The notes below the pieces were generated by a model, which was not told where the DNA came from, made no database searches, and saw nothing but the letters and a program-made list of their open reading frames with translations. Shown piece after piece: positions 1-9,500 of a DNA stretch of 64,000 nt (the first letter of the stretch is position 1; each line of letters opens with the position of its first letter). Origin of the DNA: Gigaspora rosea (taxonomy: Eukaryota; Glomeromycota; Glomeromycetes; Diversisporales; Gigasporaceae). The DNA is taken from assembly GCA_003550325.1 (NCBI GenBank), contig QKWP01000565.1:138888-202887 (forward strand), read 5' to 3'. Both the position numbers and the translations under genes were made by a program.

Positions 1-344
1 ATTTTTTTTTGTCATTTTTTTTATAATAATATATAATATATGTAATATTTAAAATATAATATATAATAAAAAAATAAAATTTTATATTAAATAGCGAAAA
101 CTTGTGAATATTGTATATTTAATAAATTAAAATATTATATAATAATAATAAATAAATAAAAATTTATAATTAAATTGCGAAAACTTCAAAAAGCATGATT
201 ATGTGAATATAATAATTATTAATTGATATCATATCAGATATATATCGATTAATATCGATATATATCGATTACTATCGATTACTATTATTATTGATAGTAA
301 TGGGTATCGATAAATATCTTACCGGTTAGTAATTGATATATATC
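1..344. other. AT-rich intergenic DNA
   Basis: No coding potential is seen. A short tandem array of a tatcgat-type motif lies at about 225-320 (repeated gat-ata-tcg steps). Nothing else is recognised here. Confidence 0.5.
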
Positions 345-523
345 TACAGTCAAACCCTGCAATAGTCACGTGCCAAAATCAGACTTTCTATGTGCCTATT
401 GTGAGATTGTGACTAATGTGAGCTAAAAATTATATATAGTATATATAATTAAATAGGAAAATTAAGATGACTATAGCGAGATTGTGACTAATGCGAATGT
501 GACTATTGCGAGGTTACACTGTA
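345..523. mobile_element. Mariner-like MITE (TA-flanked)
   Basis: The ends are inverted repeats. The left end reads cagtcaaaccctgcaatagt, and the right end read in reverse complement is cagtgtaacctcgcaatagt. TA dinucleotides lie directly outside both ends (345-346 and 522-523), so the element proper is 347-521, 175 bp. A CAGT-NNAACC tip with a TA duplication is the usual form of Tc1/mariner/pogo relatives. There is no ORF, so it is non-autonomous. The subterminal motif gcaatagtcac / gtgactattgc is repeated. Confidence 0.7.
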
Positions 524-1295
524 TATATAAAATTTGCTGATGCTTGTCATATGAACGATTACATTTTCATATAGGGAGTACTCTAAAACTAATATAAATA
601 ATTTGTGTAATGATCTACATCAATTGTAACATGTTGGCCAATCAAAACGACTTTCCATTATGCTATCGTGTCCATTGCTGTAATATGGGTCATGGTCTAG
701 GAAAACCCCCCTCTGATACTTTTTTAAAAATTTTGAGATTTTGATTCAAATTAAAGTTTCAGTTTATATTTATATATTTTACTTTTTACCCTACGTTGAT
801 ATAATAATTTATCGAGATATTTTAACTTGAATATAAAACAATTTTTTAACATTCATGTTCTAAAAATAGATTTACAACCAAAGATTGACGGCTCAATTTA
901 ATTAGATTGGTCAATCAGTGTTTTATAATCACATGACCTTGTTTACTCAGTAATTAATATCTAAAAAATAAACAAAAAATTCAGGGGCAAAATTTAGGTT
1001 TTACAAACAAAATGGAAACTACCCTTCAGAAAGGACAATAACTAGGAAAACGGATACCCGTTAGTGTCCGAAGCCAAGAATAAACATCGGGCTGATCCGT
1101 GTCGATCTCTATAGCTGATTGTCTGCACGTGACTGAAATCCAACACAAAATCGTACTAGAGTCCTCGCTACGCTTCGGACAACTAGCTTGTAGTTAATAT
1201 ATAAAATAAAACTTATATAACAGTAAATTCTAGTATATTATATACCTATTGGTCAAAAGACGATGGGTTGAGGCTTTGAACGATGGGTTCCAACG
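524..1295. other. Non-coding AT-rich stretch
   Basis: No gene is seen. At 1140-1200 there is a more GC-rich patch (tcgctacgcttcggac). A similar word recurs near 58900 (tcgctacgctccggcc), suggesting an old repeat. Confidence 0.4.
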
Positions 1296-1406
1296 CGTTT
1301 ACTTATATTTTTTATAGTAAATAAATATTTTTGAGGTGTTATTTAAATGANCGTTTACTTATATTTTTTATAGTAAATAAATATTTTTGAGGTGTTATTT
1401 AAATGA
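1296..1406. repeat. Perfect 55-bp direct duplication around a single N
   Basis: Bases 1296-1350 and 1352-1406 are identical, and the only ambiguous base of the window (N, 1351) lies between them. This is most simply an unmerged contig overlap joined by one N, not a biological tandem repeat. Confidence 0.85.
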
Positions 1407-1920
1407 TTTTCATACTCACATGATATTAAAATAGGGCGTGATTTTAAAACATACTAATAAATTTTGGGGTAATTTTGTGACCCTAAAAACCAAACACGCC
1501 GATATGTGACTATGGTCATTTCCAAATCATTTTGCATAGAGTTGACATCCTACCGATCACGAAAAAACTTTGTTTTAAATAATACATATGTTCGCATCAT
1601 TCTCAATTCACGTCGATTATTAATTAACATGCCATTTGTAAATTCAGAAAATGATTTATATCATTTTACAATCGATAAATTATTATTCACAAACTTTTTT
1701 TATTTTTTTTTTTAAAAAAAGTAAATACATTATTTTTTTGTCTAGTGGTTTTTTTTTTTAATCACTTCATACCAGTTAGTCAAAATACAAATGGTAATCA
1801 TTCATCAAATGATTCAGTTATGATTTGCAATTTACATCTGGTACAGTAGCTCAAAATGAAATTGCGATCTGGACTAGCCCAATTGACAATCGGGCCGATT
1901 TACATTTGGGCTACAACATA
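1407..1920. other. Intergenic DNA without a recognised gene
   Basis: Open stretches here are short and low complexity. A poly-T tract sits at about 1697-1710. Nothing is recognised. Confidence 0.4.
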
Positions 1921-2206
1921 GATACAAAAAGTACTCAAAGAATCTAAAAGGGTTTCCAGATTGTTTCATTATGGCGTATATCTTTGTAAAATTCCAATTT
2001 TCAATGTTATTATTACTGGTTGTAATAAATATATCTTGTCTTTATAAAAGGTTTGGCTATTGGATTAGGAATTGGTGCTCTCGGTGAATCGATTAAAAGA
2101 GCTACTGGTGTTCTGATGCTATAAGTTATTTAAATTTTTATTTTAATAAAGTTTTTTTTTTAATTAAGTATATTTGTCTGTATTTAATATAGATCGTTTG
2201 GTTAAC
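1921..2206 (+). pseudogene. Duplicated COQ8 fragment, introns included
   Basis: The stretch matches the COQ8 gene between about 10018 and 10370: the end of exon 3, intron 3, exon 4, intron 4 and the start of exon 5. Shared words include gggtttccagattgtttcat, ggattaggaattggtgctct and atagatcgtttggttaac. Introns are retained, so this is a DNA-level duplication and not a retrocopy. Indels (for example a missing base in the gtgtttctgatgct region) break the frame. It lies about 8 kb upstream of the parent gene in the same orientation and ends abruptly, so it cannot encode a kinase. Confidence 0.85.
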
Positions 2207-2613
2207 ATAAACGTACTAGTATGATTTCGATCAAGATCTACAAAAATATGGAAAGTGTGTAGGTGAATTTCTATTTTTCTTTAAGTATTCGCAAATATGG
2301 ATGGATCATTACCATTCCTGTGAGAGACTAAACCAATTTTATTCTAGTTATTGAAAATTAGTATACAAAATTTTTATTTCAACTATTTTCTGTCGATACA
2401 GTTTTATAATTTTTTTTCGTTAGATTAAATACCTTACTAGGTACAGTACGTACGTATGTAATTCTGGTATGTACATAATAATTTTATTGAAACCACCAAT
2501 TGAGGGGAGAAATAATTACGCGTATGAAGTATATCCACTAATATAAATATTTTTTAACTATAAAAATGTAGAAACCTGAATTTTTCTTAACATTAATTTA
2601 TTCATTTAATAAT

Positions 2614-3471
2614 ATGAAATCAGGCTATTCATTAATAAAGCGGTTCCAACAGAGTCGATGTATGATAAAAATATTTATCACCATCTCTATCACTATATTA
2701 TTTTATTTTATTTTTCTGTTCCGACCATTGTTGGATTATTATTCTTACAAAGAATTAAATTTACAAAACCAAACTAAATCCTTAGATCGCACACTTGGCT
2801 TTGATCATATTTACGTAGTCAATTTAGATTATCGAACGGATAGAAGTAAAAGATTAGATGATATAGCATCCTATCTTGGTTTAGATTTTGAATATTTCTC
2901 AGCTATTTCTAAAGACGATGTACAAATTCTCAACAGATATGGTTCCGCAGATATGAGCCCTTCAGCAAAAGCATGTTATCTCAGTCATCATTATATCCAT
3001 AAATTGATGGTTGCGGAAAATTATAATAACGCCTTAATTTTAGAAGATGATGCTGACTTTGAGCTTAACATTACTGATATTATGACTGATATTCATCGTG
3101 ATTTACCAACATCTTGGGAAATGTTATATGTAGGTCATTGCTATGAAGGTGTTGGTGAAAAAGTAGGCAAAAGTTCTTCTGTTCATAGATTATATAAATC
3201 TGTGAGTCCAATGTGCTCGCATGCTTATGCAATTTCGTATTCGGCAGCCCGCAAATTAATAGAACTGCTTGATCCTGTGATTCCACGTGGAACGTTTGAT
3301 TACTCTCTTAAGGTATTAATTGATGAAGGGAAGATCTCATCATACAGCGTTCATCCACAACCTATCGTGCAATGGACGGCTACTGACAATCCATCCGATA
3401 TCTCTCAGTCAATACCACTCTCATTTAGTTTATTAAATTCAACATCACTTTTTCTTGGGTATAAACAATAA
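2614..3471 (+). CDS. GT25-family glycosyltransferase, type II membrane protein
   Basis: Intact 285-residue single-exon gene. After a short basic N-terminus, residues 18-37 are hydrophobic and look like a signal anchor, so the catalytic part probably faces the secretory lumen. From residue 65 the sequence follows the GT25 (LPS glycosyltransferase / procollagen galactosyltransferase-like) pattern: HIYVVNLDYRTDR, then SAKACYLSHHYIHK at about 117-130, then the acidic metal-binding stretch LILEDDADF at 141-149, and a GHC..G segment. In this family the acidic motif coordinates the nucleotide-sugar metal ion. The acceptor cannot be told from sequence. The start is the first in-frame ATG and leaves a sensible signal anchor. 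It has no introns, unlike its intron-rich neighbours. An unrelated COQ8 fragment lies 400 bp upstream. Confidence 0.85.
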   Translation: MKSGYSLIKRFQQSRCMIKIFITISITILFYFIFLFRPLLDYYSYKELNLQNQTKSLDRTLGFDHIYVVNLDYRTDRSKRLDDIASYLGLDFEYFSAISKDDVQILNRYGSADMSPSAKACYLSHHYIHKLMVAENYNNALILEDDADFELNITDIMTDIHRDLPTSWEMLYVGHCYEGVGEKVGKSSSVHRLYKSVSPMCSHAYAISYSAARKLIELLDPVIPRGTFDYSLKVLIDEGKISSYSVHPQPIVQWTATDNPSDISQSIPLSFSLLNSTSLFLGYKQ

Positions 3472-4298
3472 ATTTCTTTTTTTTTGGTGTTCAATGATAT
3501 TTTTAAAATTTTAATATCTTATATGATTCGGAATTGGCCGGATACTTGCCCAGAAATTATAGCTTAGTGTTTAGAAAATTTTATGAATATTATATATCTT
3601 TAGAAGAGACCTTGTCAATTTTTTGCTTAAACAAATAAGCTCATGAAAATTTGAAAAAGCACTTATTTTTATACAATTTAACAAAGTGGTGCAAATATTG
3701 ATTTTTTAACAATCAATAATTTTTTTTTTTTTATCAAAGTGAACCAAAATTATTTTATTTTTAATCATTTCCAATTTTTATCTGATGATCTAACAAGGCA
3801 ATCTTTTGGCTCCTTGTTCAGCATCATGTAACTTTGAGAAGGACAATTCATGGATAATTAATAATTTATTATTTGAAAAATATACCCTTTTTTTTTTTTT
3901 TTTTTTTTAAATGTTAAGGTGAGACCTTGCTTTAATATACCCATTTTTCTATTGCATATAAATTAATATAATATATAGACTATAAAACTGTTTCAATATT
4001 TTCATCTATTTGGCATTAAAACAATCAATTTTTAGATAGTAGCAACTCAGGCAGTTTTTAATAAAGAATCTATTATCATATTGTTCTTTTTTTTTTTTAA
4101 AAGGATTACTTCTTTTATTGTGTTAGAGGTGTAGCTTCGGTTTCATAACAACAGCTAATGTAAATATGTGAGCATTGCCAGAATAAAAATCAGATTTTAA
4201 ATTAACTCCTTTTAACTGTACTATAACTGTAATTCGAGGCAAAAATACCTGATGCGTCATAAGCAGTGTTAAGAAAAAAAAAAGTACTGCTCTAGATA
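3472..4298. other. AT-rich intergenic DNA
   Basis: There are several poly-T runs (3720-3732, 3890-3910, 4086-4100) and no coding potential. Confidence 0.4.
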
Positions 4299-4510
4299 GG
4301 GTTCGATAGGGTTGTTAATTGGATGGGATGGGATTGGTTGGACTGGGTTAAATTATTTCTCAACCTACTCCAGATTTGCTTAGAGTTTCTCCGATTTTCA
4401 CTCCAGTTTCACTCGAGTTTTAAGCATATTATTAACCCATTCCAACTTGGGTTGGGCTCACTCCGGAACAGCTCCGGGTATGTCACTCCATTAACAACCC
4501 TAGGGTTCGC
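4299..4510. mobile_element. hAT-like MITE, TAGGG ends
   Basis: The ends tagggttgttaattgg (4307) and the reverse complement of the right end (tagggttgttaatggagtg) are inverted repeats. Flanks gggttcga (4299-4306) and gggttcgc (4503-4510) differ by one base and look like an 8-bp target duplication, as hAT elements make. The element is 196 bp. Inside are repeats of tggattgg / actcc type. Chance open reading frames here are not genes. Confidence 0.75.
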
Positions 4511-5425
4511 ACCTAAAATGCTATATCGATATTACTATAGCTACGTTACGTATATGAATGAGAAATTGGTCTTTTAGATCCCTATTAAGAACAATACGTT
4601 AATTCGAGTATATTAAAAATTGATATATACTGTCGCAAAATAACATGCATGGGCGTTATTTAGTCTCTTCTAAAAACAGCATAAGCATGATACTTTTGGA
4701 AATAGCATAAATGATTTAATAAAGGAATTACGATAACATGTATATTATAGTTAGTCAAAAGTATAGTATATAGTGTTATAAATATATTATACATTCCGTA
4801 CAATTTTGATAAAAAAACCATACCCCAGTATAATGTATAGTATAAAATTTATAAATAACTTCGATTAATAAAAAATTACTAACTAGTCGAAAAATTAATA
4901 GTTGAATGGCATTCGAATTGTGCCATTCGAATTATTGCGCATTCCAAATTGCTGTTATCAGCCGGAAATCTGGGAATTGAGATAATTCTTTTTCTAATGT
5001 TTTTTCGAAGATATCCCAATAACGATTTGGTTAATTTAAATGTTTATTTTAACAAAGGATCTTAAATTTATTTTTCAAATGTTAAATCAGTTTTAATTGA
5101 TTTTAAAACCAGTTCCAAACTTTAATTATGTGCATATAAATTTAATGGTGCACCATTAAATTTTTTGGTGCATAGGTGCATCTAGTGGTGGTGCACCATA
5201 TTAAAAATATTAACTTTACAAACCATTAATTCAATATATTGTACCGACAATTTTTTTTAAATTGCACCAATTTTAAACCTCTAACGACAATGACTAGAAT
5301 TAATTTGCCTGCGAAATTAGCTGTTGAAAAAATAACTCCTTTGAAACAGACTTGTCCGTGAATTAATCAGCTGCAAAATAACCTTGCCTGAAATTAATTC
5401 TCTGCGAATTAAGTTTTCTGTGAAG
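4511..5425. other. Intergenic DNA with small palindromic repeats
   Basis: A cluster of ggtgcac / gtgcacc words in both orientations lies at 5145-5215. No gene is seen. Confidence 0.4.
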
Positions 5426-6008
5426 CAGGGATGGTAAATGACCTGAAATGACCTTATGACTCAAATGAATAATGACCAGATGTTGGTCATTTCAAAAGGT
5501 GAAAATGACCTATTAGGTCATTTAAAATTTTATATTAAAACTAGAGATATAGTAATTTAGTTGGTCACAACTTCTTAATCGGTTATTTGAATCAAAAATG
5601 TGGGTATTTAGTCGTATTAATATATGTAAATGCAAATAATTTTTATGCTTCCAACTAACCGGATGCAAATAAAATAAATATTTAGATAGTAATGAATTAA
5701 CTTAAATTAATAAAAATTCTTTATATTTACAAAATTAACATGATTAAATAGTATATCTTATGAATAGCTTATTTTAAACGTTTAGGTTAATGAACTTACC
5801 GATTGAAATTGTAAAAGCAATATTCATGAATAGATTATTTTAATACTTAGATTATCGAACTTTGATTGATCTGGATTGACAATCTTTGTAATTTTTTGGG
5901 TCCCATAAGTCCGCGAATATAACATAAATAGCCACCCTATGTTCGTCATATTTTATGAAATTTATTTATCTATAAAAGGGAAATACAGTAAATAATTAAT
6001 TGAGTTCC

Positions 6009-6658
6009 ATGAAACATTGGGGTGTGCGATAAACTATGTTTGACAAAACTACATGCGGTACCATAGAAAAATTAATTATTGAAGATTTTTTTTGAATTTA
6101 ATGATCAGGATAGTGATCAAGATAGTGACTGGAATTATTTGTCACTTATTATATACAATTTAATAATAAAGAGTGACTTGTATGCTTTTAGATGTCTAGA
6201 GCGAATAGCTTTATTTTTCTTAATAATTTTAGAATAAATCGATTCTTAAACTCCTTTATAACAAAGTTACGTTGAAACTTTTTTAACATTAATATATAAA
6301 TTTCAAGTTGAACCTTTACAAAAATTCTGTTTCATGTTGTAAACTATACGAAGAGACGTATTTTCATTATGGGCAAAAAATTTAATACTAGAATATAAAG
6401 TTTTTAACGTAACTTTGCTATAAAGGTGTTTAAGAATCGATTTATGCTAAAATAATTGAAAGAAGTAAAGTTATTCGTAAAAACATACAAGTTATTCTTT
6501 ATTATTAAATTACATATAAAACGTGATAAATAACTCCAGTCACTACCTTGATCACTATCCTGATCATTAAATTCAAAAAAATCCTTAATAATTAGTTTTT
6601 ATTTGGTACCGCATATAGTTTTGTCAAACATAGTTTATCGCACACCCAAATGAAACAT
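6009..6658. mobile_element. Foldback / Mutator-like element with about 270-bp arms
   Basis: The two arms are long imperfect inverted repeats. The left starts tggggtgtgcgataaactat; the right in reverse complement starts ttgggtgtgcgataaactat; and they stay aligned for about 270 bp, including gatcaggatagtgatcaag. Flanks atgaaacat at 6009-6017 and 6650-6658 are an exact 9-bp duplication, the length typical of Mutator-like elements. The element proper is 6018-6649 (632 bp) with no ORF. A degraded single arm recurs at about 22335-22572. Confidence 0.85.
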
Positions 6659-6790
6659 AATAAAGTCGAAGTGACTACTGTATTATAATCACAGGACTTT
6701 TACGGGACTCAAAAAAAAAAAATTTGCAAATGTGGTGAATTAAAGAATTAAATAGTCAATATTTATGAATCTTATTTTCAATGCATCCTT

Positions 6791-7349
6791 TAGAGATGTG
6801 CCTTATGCATTATGCATGCTGCATTATGCAGTGCATATAATGCTGCATAATGTAATACAAGACTTGTAAAATTTAAAAATGCACATAGAGATTATTATAT
6901 AATTTTGATTCAATTAAAATTATATTTTTGCTTTTATTTTAACAATATTTTTTTAAATTAGAACTTATATTCCTTTTCAATTTGCCACAATAGTTTTTAG
7001 TAAACAAATTTCTTGACCAAACTTCAATTACTATATATTGTAGTCTTCTGAGTTTGCTATTTAATATTTAATAGCTTGTCTAATTTAATATATACAGTAA
7101 GTTACTATATTAGCAATACAACCTAACTTAACCACTTTTGAACTTTCTAATGACTTGTCCTTGTTGATTTCAGCAATTTGAAAGTGTGCTAATTATTATA
7201 TACTACTATTATATGCATTAGTGTTATTCTTAATAAACAACTAATAAAGTAATTATATTTAAAGATGCAGGATTGCATAATGTATCATGTTGCATAATGT
7301 CGCATTATGCAATGCAAAGACAAAAAAACCTGCATTCGCACATCGCTAG
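6791..7349. mobile_element. hAT-like element with gcattatgc subterminal repeats
   Basis: Ends tagagatgtgc (6791) and the reverse complement tagcgatgtgcgaatgcagg (right) are inverted repeats. Both subterminal zones are crowded with gcataatgc / gcattatgca words. No clear target duplication is left. There is no ORF. Confidence 0.55.
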
Positions 7350-7484
7350 TTATTATGATAAATGTTTGCGAATAACTTATTTTAGATCTTAGATTGACAA
7401 ATGTGACAGATCAAAATGAAATCCAGATTAAAATGAAATGATAGTATAAAATCTCGAAAACTAAATTTTTTTGGGGTGTATTTT

Positions 7485-7513
7485 TTAGGGTTAGGGTTTA
7501 GGGTTAGGGTTAG
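7485..7513 (+). repeat. Short interstitial TTAGGG run
   Basis: Four TTAGGG-type units in a row, one with an extra T. This is the usual fungal telomere unit, but the run is short and lies inside transposon-rich DNA. Confidence 0.8.
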
Positions 7514-8083
7514 TTTTAAAAAAAAATTATAATAAACAAGTATTAATGGGTTTTAGAAGGCTAGCAGGTTAAGTATAGAATGTAAATTTCATTTTAAATT
7601 ATGATCTGCGACAATAAATGTTTTTATACCCATTAAGTTCTAAAAGAAAGTGAAATTAAATAGTAAATATCATAACTTGAATAACTTATTCCAGACCAAG
7701 ATTATAAATTGTTTTTATATTCACTAAGTGTTGTAAAATATTAAAATTATTCATAACTCGAATGGCTTATTTAAATGCATAACCTCGATAAATATTATTA
7801 AAATTTGTAAGCCTCTATATGACCCGTTGACATGACTTGGATCAATATCTGACCACTATTATCTGACTGGGTCGGGTCTCTAGGCACAGCATCCGATCAT
7901 ACACAAACATTAAATGACCCACCGATTGCAAATGACTCGGGCCGTTCCAGGTCATTTCCGATTCATTTGGTCACGAGTCATTTTCAAATGACTGGGAATT
8001 TAAATGACCGTAATGACTGAAGTCATTTCAGGTCATTTGCAAAATGTAAAGGGAGACAAAGAAAATGATAAAAATAATACGAC

Positions 8084-8253
8084 AGGGTGAAACCCGCGCA
8101 GCTCTAGTAAAATCCGCTATGCAGATCACATGAGGGTGAAATCCGCGTTAACCTATAAAACACACTATGCTAACGCGGATTTCACCCAAACCCTAACCCT
8201 ATGATCAAAGCGGGTTTTACTAGCTAGCTGCGCGGGTTTCACCCTGACATGTA
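8084..8253. mobile_element. Short inverted-repeat element, cagggtgaa ends
   Basis: The left end cagggtgaaacccgcgcagc and the reverse complement of the right end are the same for 20 bp. A second inner inverted pair is gggtgaaatccgcgttaac / gctaacgcggatttcaccc. There is no ORF. A CAGGG tip suits hAT-type MITEs, but no 8-bp duplication is visible. Confidence 0.6.
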
Positions 8254-8254
8254 A

Positions 8255-8420
8255 TAACACGAGTCCCTGTCATGACGTCATATGAAACGTATTTATTCCG
8301 CCGTGCCGGGGAAAAATTAAAATATTCCTCCAGTGGCGCACTTATGGGGCGCAAAAAGCGCCCCATATATGCCACTAGAGAAATATTTCATTATTCCCCG
8401 CTTCGTGGGGAATAAATAGT
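8255..8420. repeat. Dispersed repeat, copy 1 (second copy at 25000)
   Basis: Shares cacgagtccctgtcatgac, cgtcatatgaaacg, a tttattcc block and an ending gggaataaatagta with 25002-25160. It contains a small hairpin around ggggcgc / gcgcccc. Confidence 0.6.
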
Positions 8421-8740
8421 ACTTAATTTCAGCCAAAAATATGGCATAAATTACGTATAAAAATTTAAGCTATTGAATATTTATCTTATCAAGTTCGTTT
8501 ATCTTTACCACTTCATAATACTTTAATCCATTCGATAATTACTTGTTAATCAAATTCTTTTGGTTTTATCCATCTTGCAATATTTCTTTAATGTCATTTC
8601 ATTCGCATTGATTTATTAATTAATTGGTGTGCTAAAATTCAAGTTCGTGAATATTTACTGTTCTAGTACCCCCCTTTAGTTTCATTCATTTGCATTAAAA
8701 TTATTTATTTATTAATCGATGGGTTTAATATACTGTATAC
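8421..8740. other. Intergenic AT-rich DNA
   Basis: No gene or repeat is recognised between the two neighbouring mobile elements. Confidence 0.4.
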
Positions 8741-8931
8741 TCCACATCTAGTGATACAAATTGCCAAAATTTTGCAATCGATTAGTTTTCAACTTTTCGA
8801 TTAATCGATTTTTATTCGATTTTTGTTCGATTTTTTTATTCGATTTTAATATAAGTTGCCAAAAATTTTTCAATCGATTAGTTGTCAACTTTTGCAATTT
8901 TTCGATTTCGATTTGTATCACTACTCACATC
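8741..8931. mobile_element. hAT-like MITE, tagtgatacaaat family, copy 1
   Basis: Both ends read tagtgatacaaat inward, and the interior is built of tcgattaatcga-type words. Flanks tccacatc (8741-8748) and ctcacatc (8924-8931) agree at six of eight bases, both differences being transitions. The element is 175 bp (8749-8923). A second copy of the family is at 41159-41566. Confidence 0.7.
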
Positions 8932-9500
8932 TTCATGGATCTTTACTATTAGGCACGTATTTCCTTAATTTTCATTTCAACCTTGCTACTGAGTTGGCAA
9001 AACTTATTAATCAATGTGTTTAAAGTAAATGAATCTTACTTTATGCACGTTGATTTAGTTGGCGAGCATTAAAGATCGATATTCTAAACTACTCAAGTTT
9101 CATGGATTTTTACTATTGCGCAATACTTAATATTTAATATGGTATTACCGATAATTACGTATATAGTACACATAATTAGTTCATATCTGATATAGCATCT
9201 AAAAATTAAAATAAAATAAAATATGCAGAAACATATATAATGGTTTACTTCTGAAAGATTATCATGTTAAATGGGTTCGGATTCAAAAATATGAACGTTT
9301 TCTATGCTGCAAACAGGTTTTTAGACGCATTAATATTAATTATCGTATGTACGTTCACATTTTTCTCTATAATTGGCAATATCAAATTCAATCTCATCGT
9401 TTTTCCTTTTTTTTTTTTTTTTTTTGAGCTTATCAATTTATAGTTAGATTGAATTAAAAAGATATAACATTTATCGTTATATCGAACCGTGAAACTAGAG
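8932..9500. other. Upstream region of COQ8
   Basis: AT-rich, with a poly-T run at about 9408-9426 that lies 75 bp before the COQ8 start codon. No defined promoter element can be called. Confidence 0.35.

Larger units (their letters stand above)
5426..8045. mobile_element. Large hAT-like element with ggtcattt subterminal arrays, nested insertions
   Basis: The left end cagggatggtaaatgacc (5426) opens an array of aatgacc / ggtcatt words in both orientations (5436-5525). The right end holds the matching array (7800-8045), ending gtcatttcaggtcatttgc, the inverse of the left gtaaatgacctgaaatgac. The extreme right tip is eroded and no target duplication could be fixed. The interior carries the foldback element at 6018-6649, the gcattatgc element at 6791-7349 and a short TTAGGG run, so its present length is swollen by nesting. 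Confidence 0.55.

Noticed and set aside
4323-4577. 84-codon open frame with repeated aromatic residues
   Set aside because: It starts inside the hAT-like MITE 4307-4502 and follows its simple repeats; no domain.
7485-7513. Chromosome end
   Set aside because: Only about four TTAGGG units, with ordinary sequence on both sides.
8761-8952. 63-codon open frame
   Set aside because: It translates the tcgatt-rich interior of the MITE 8749-8923.
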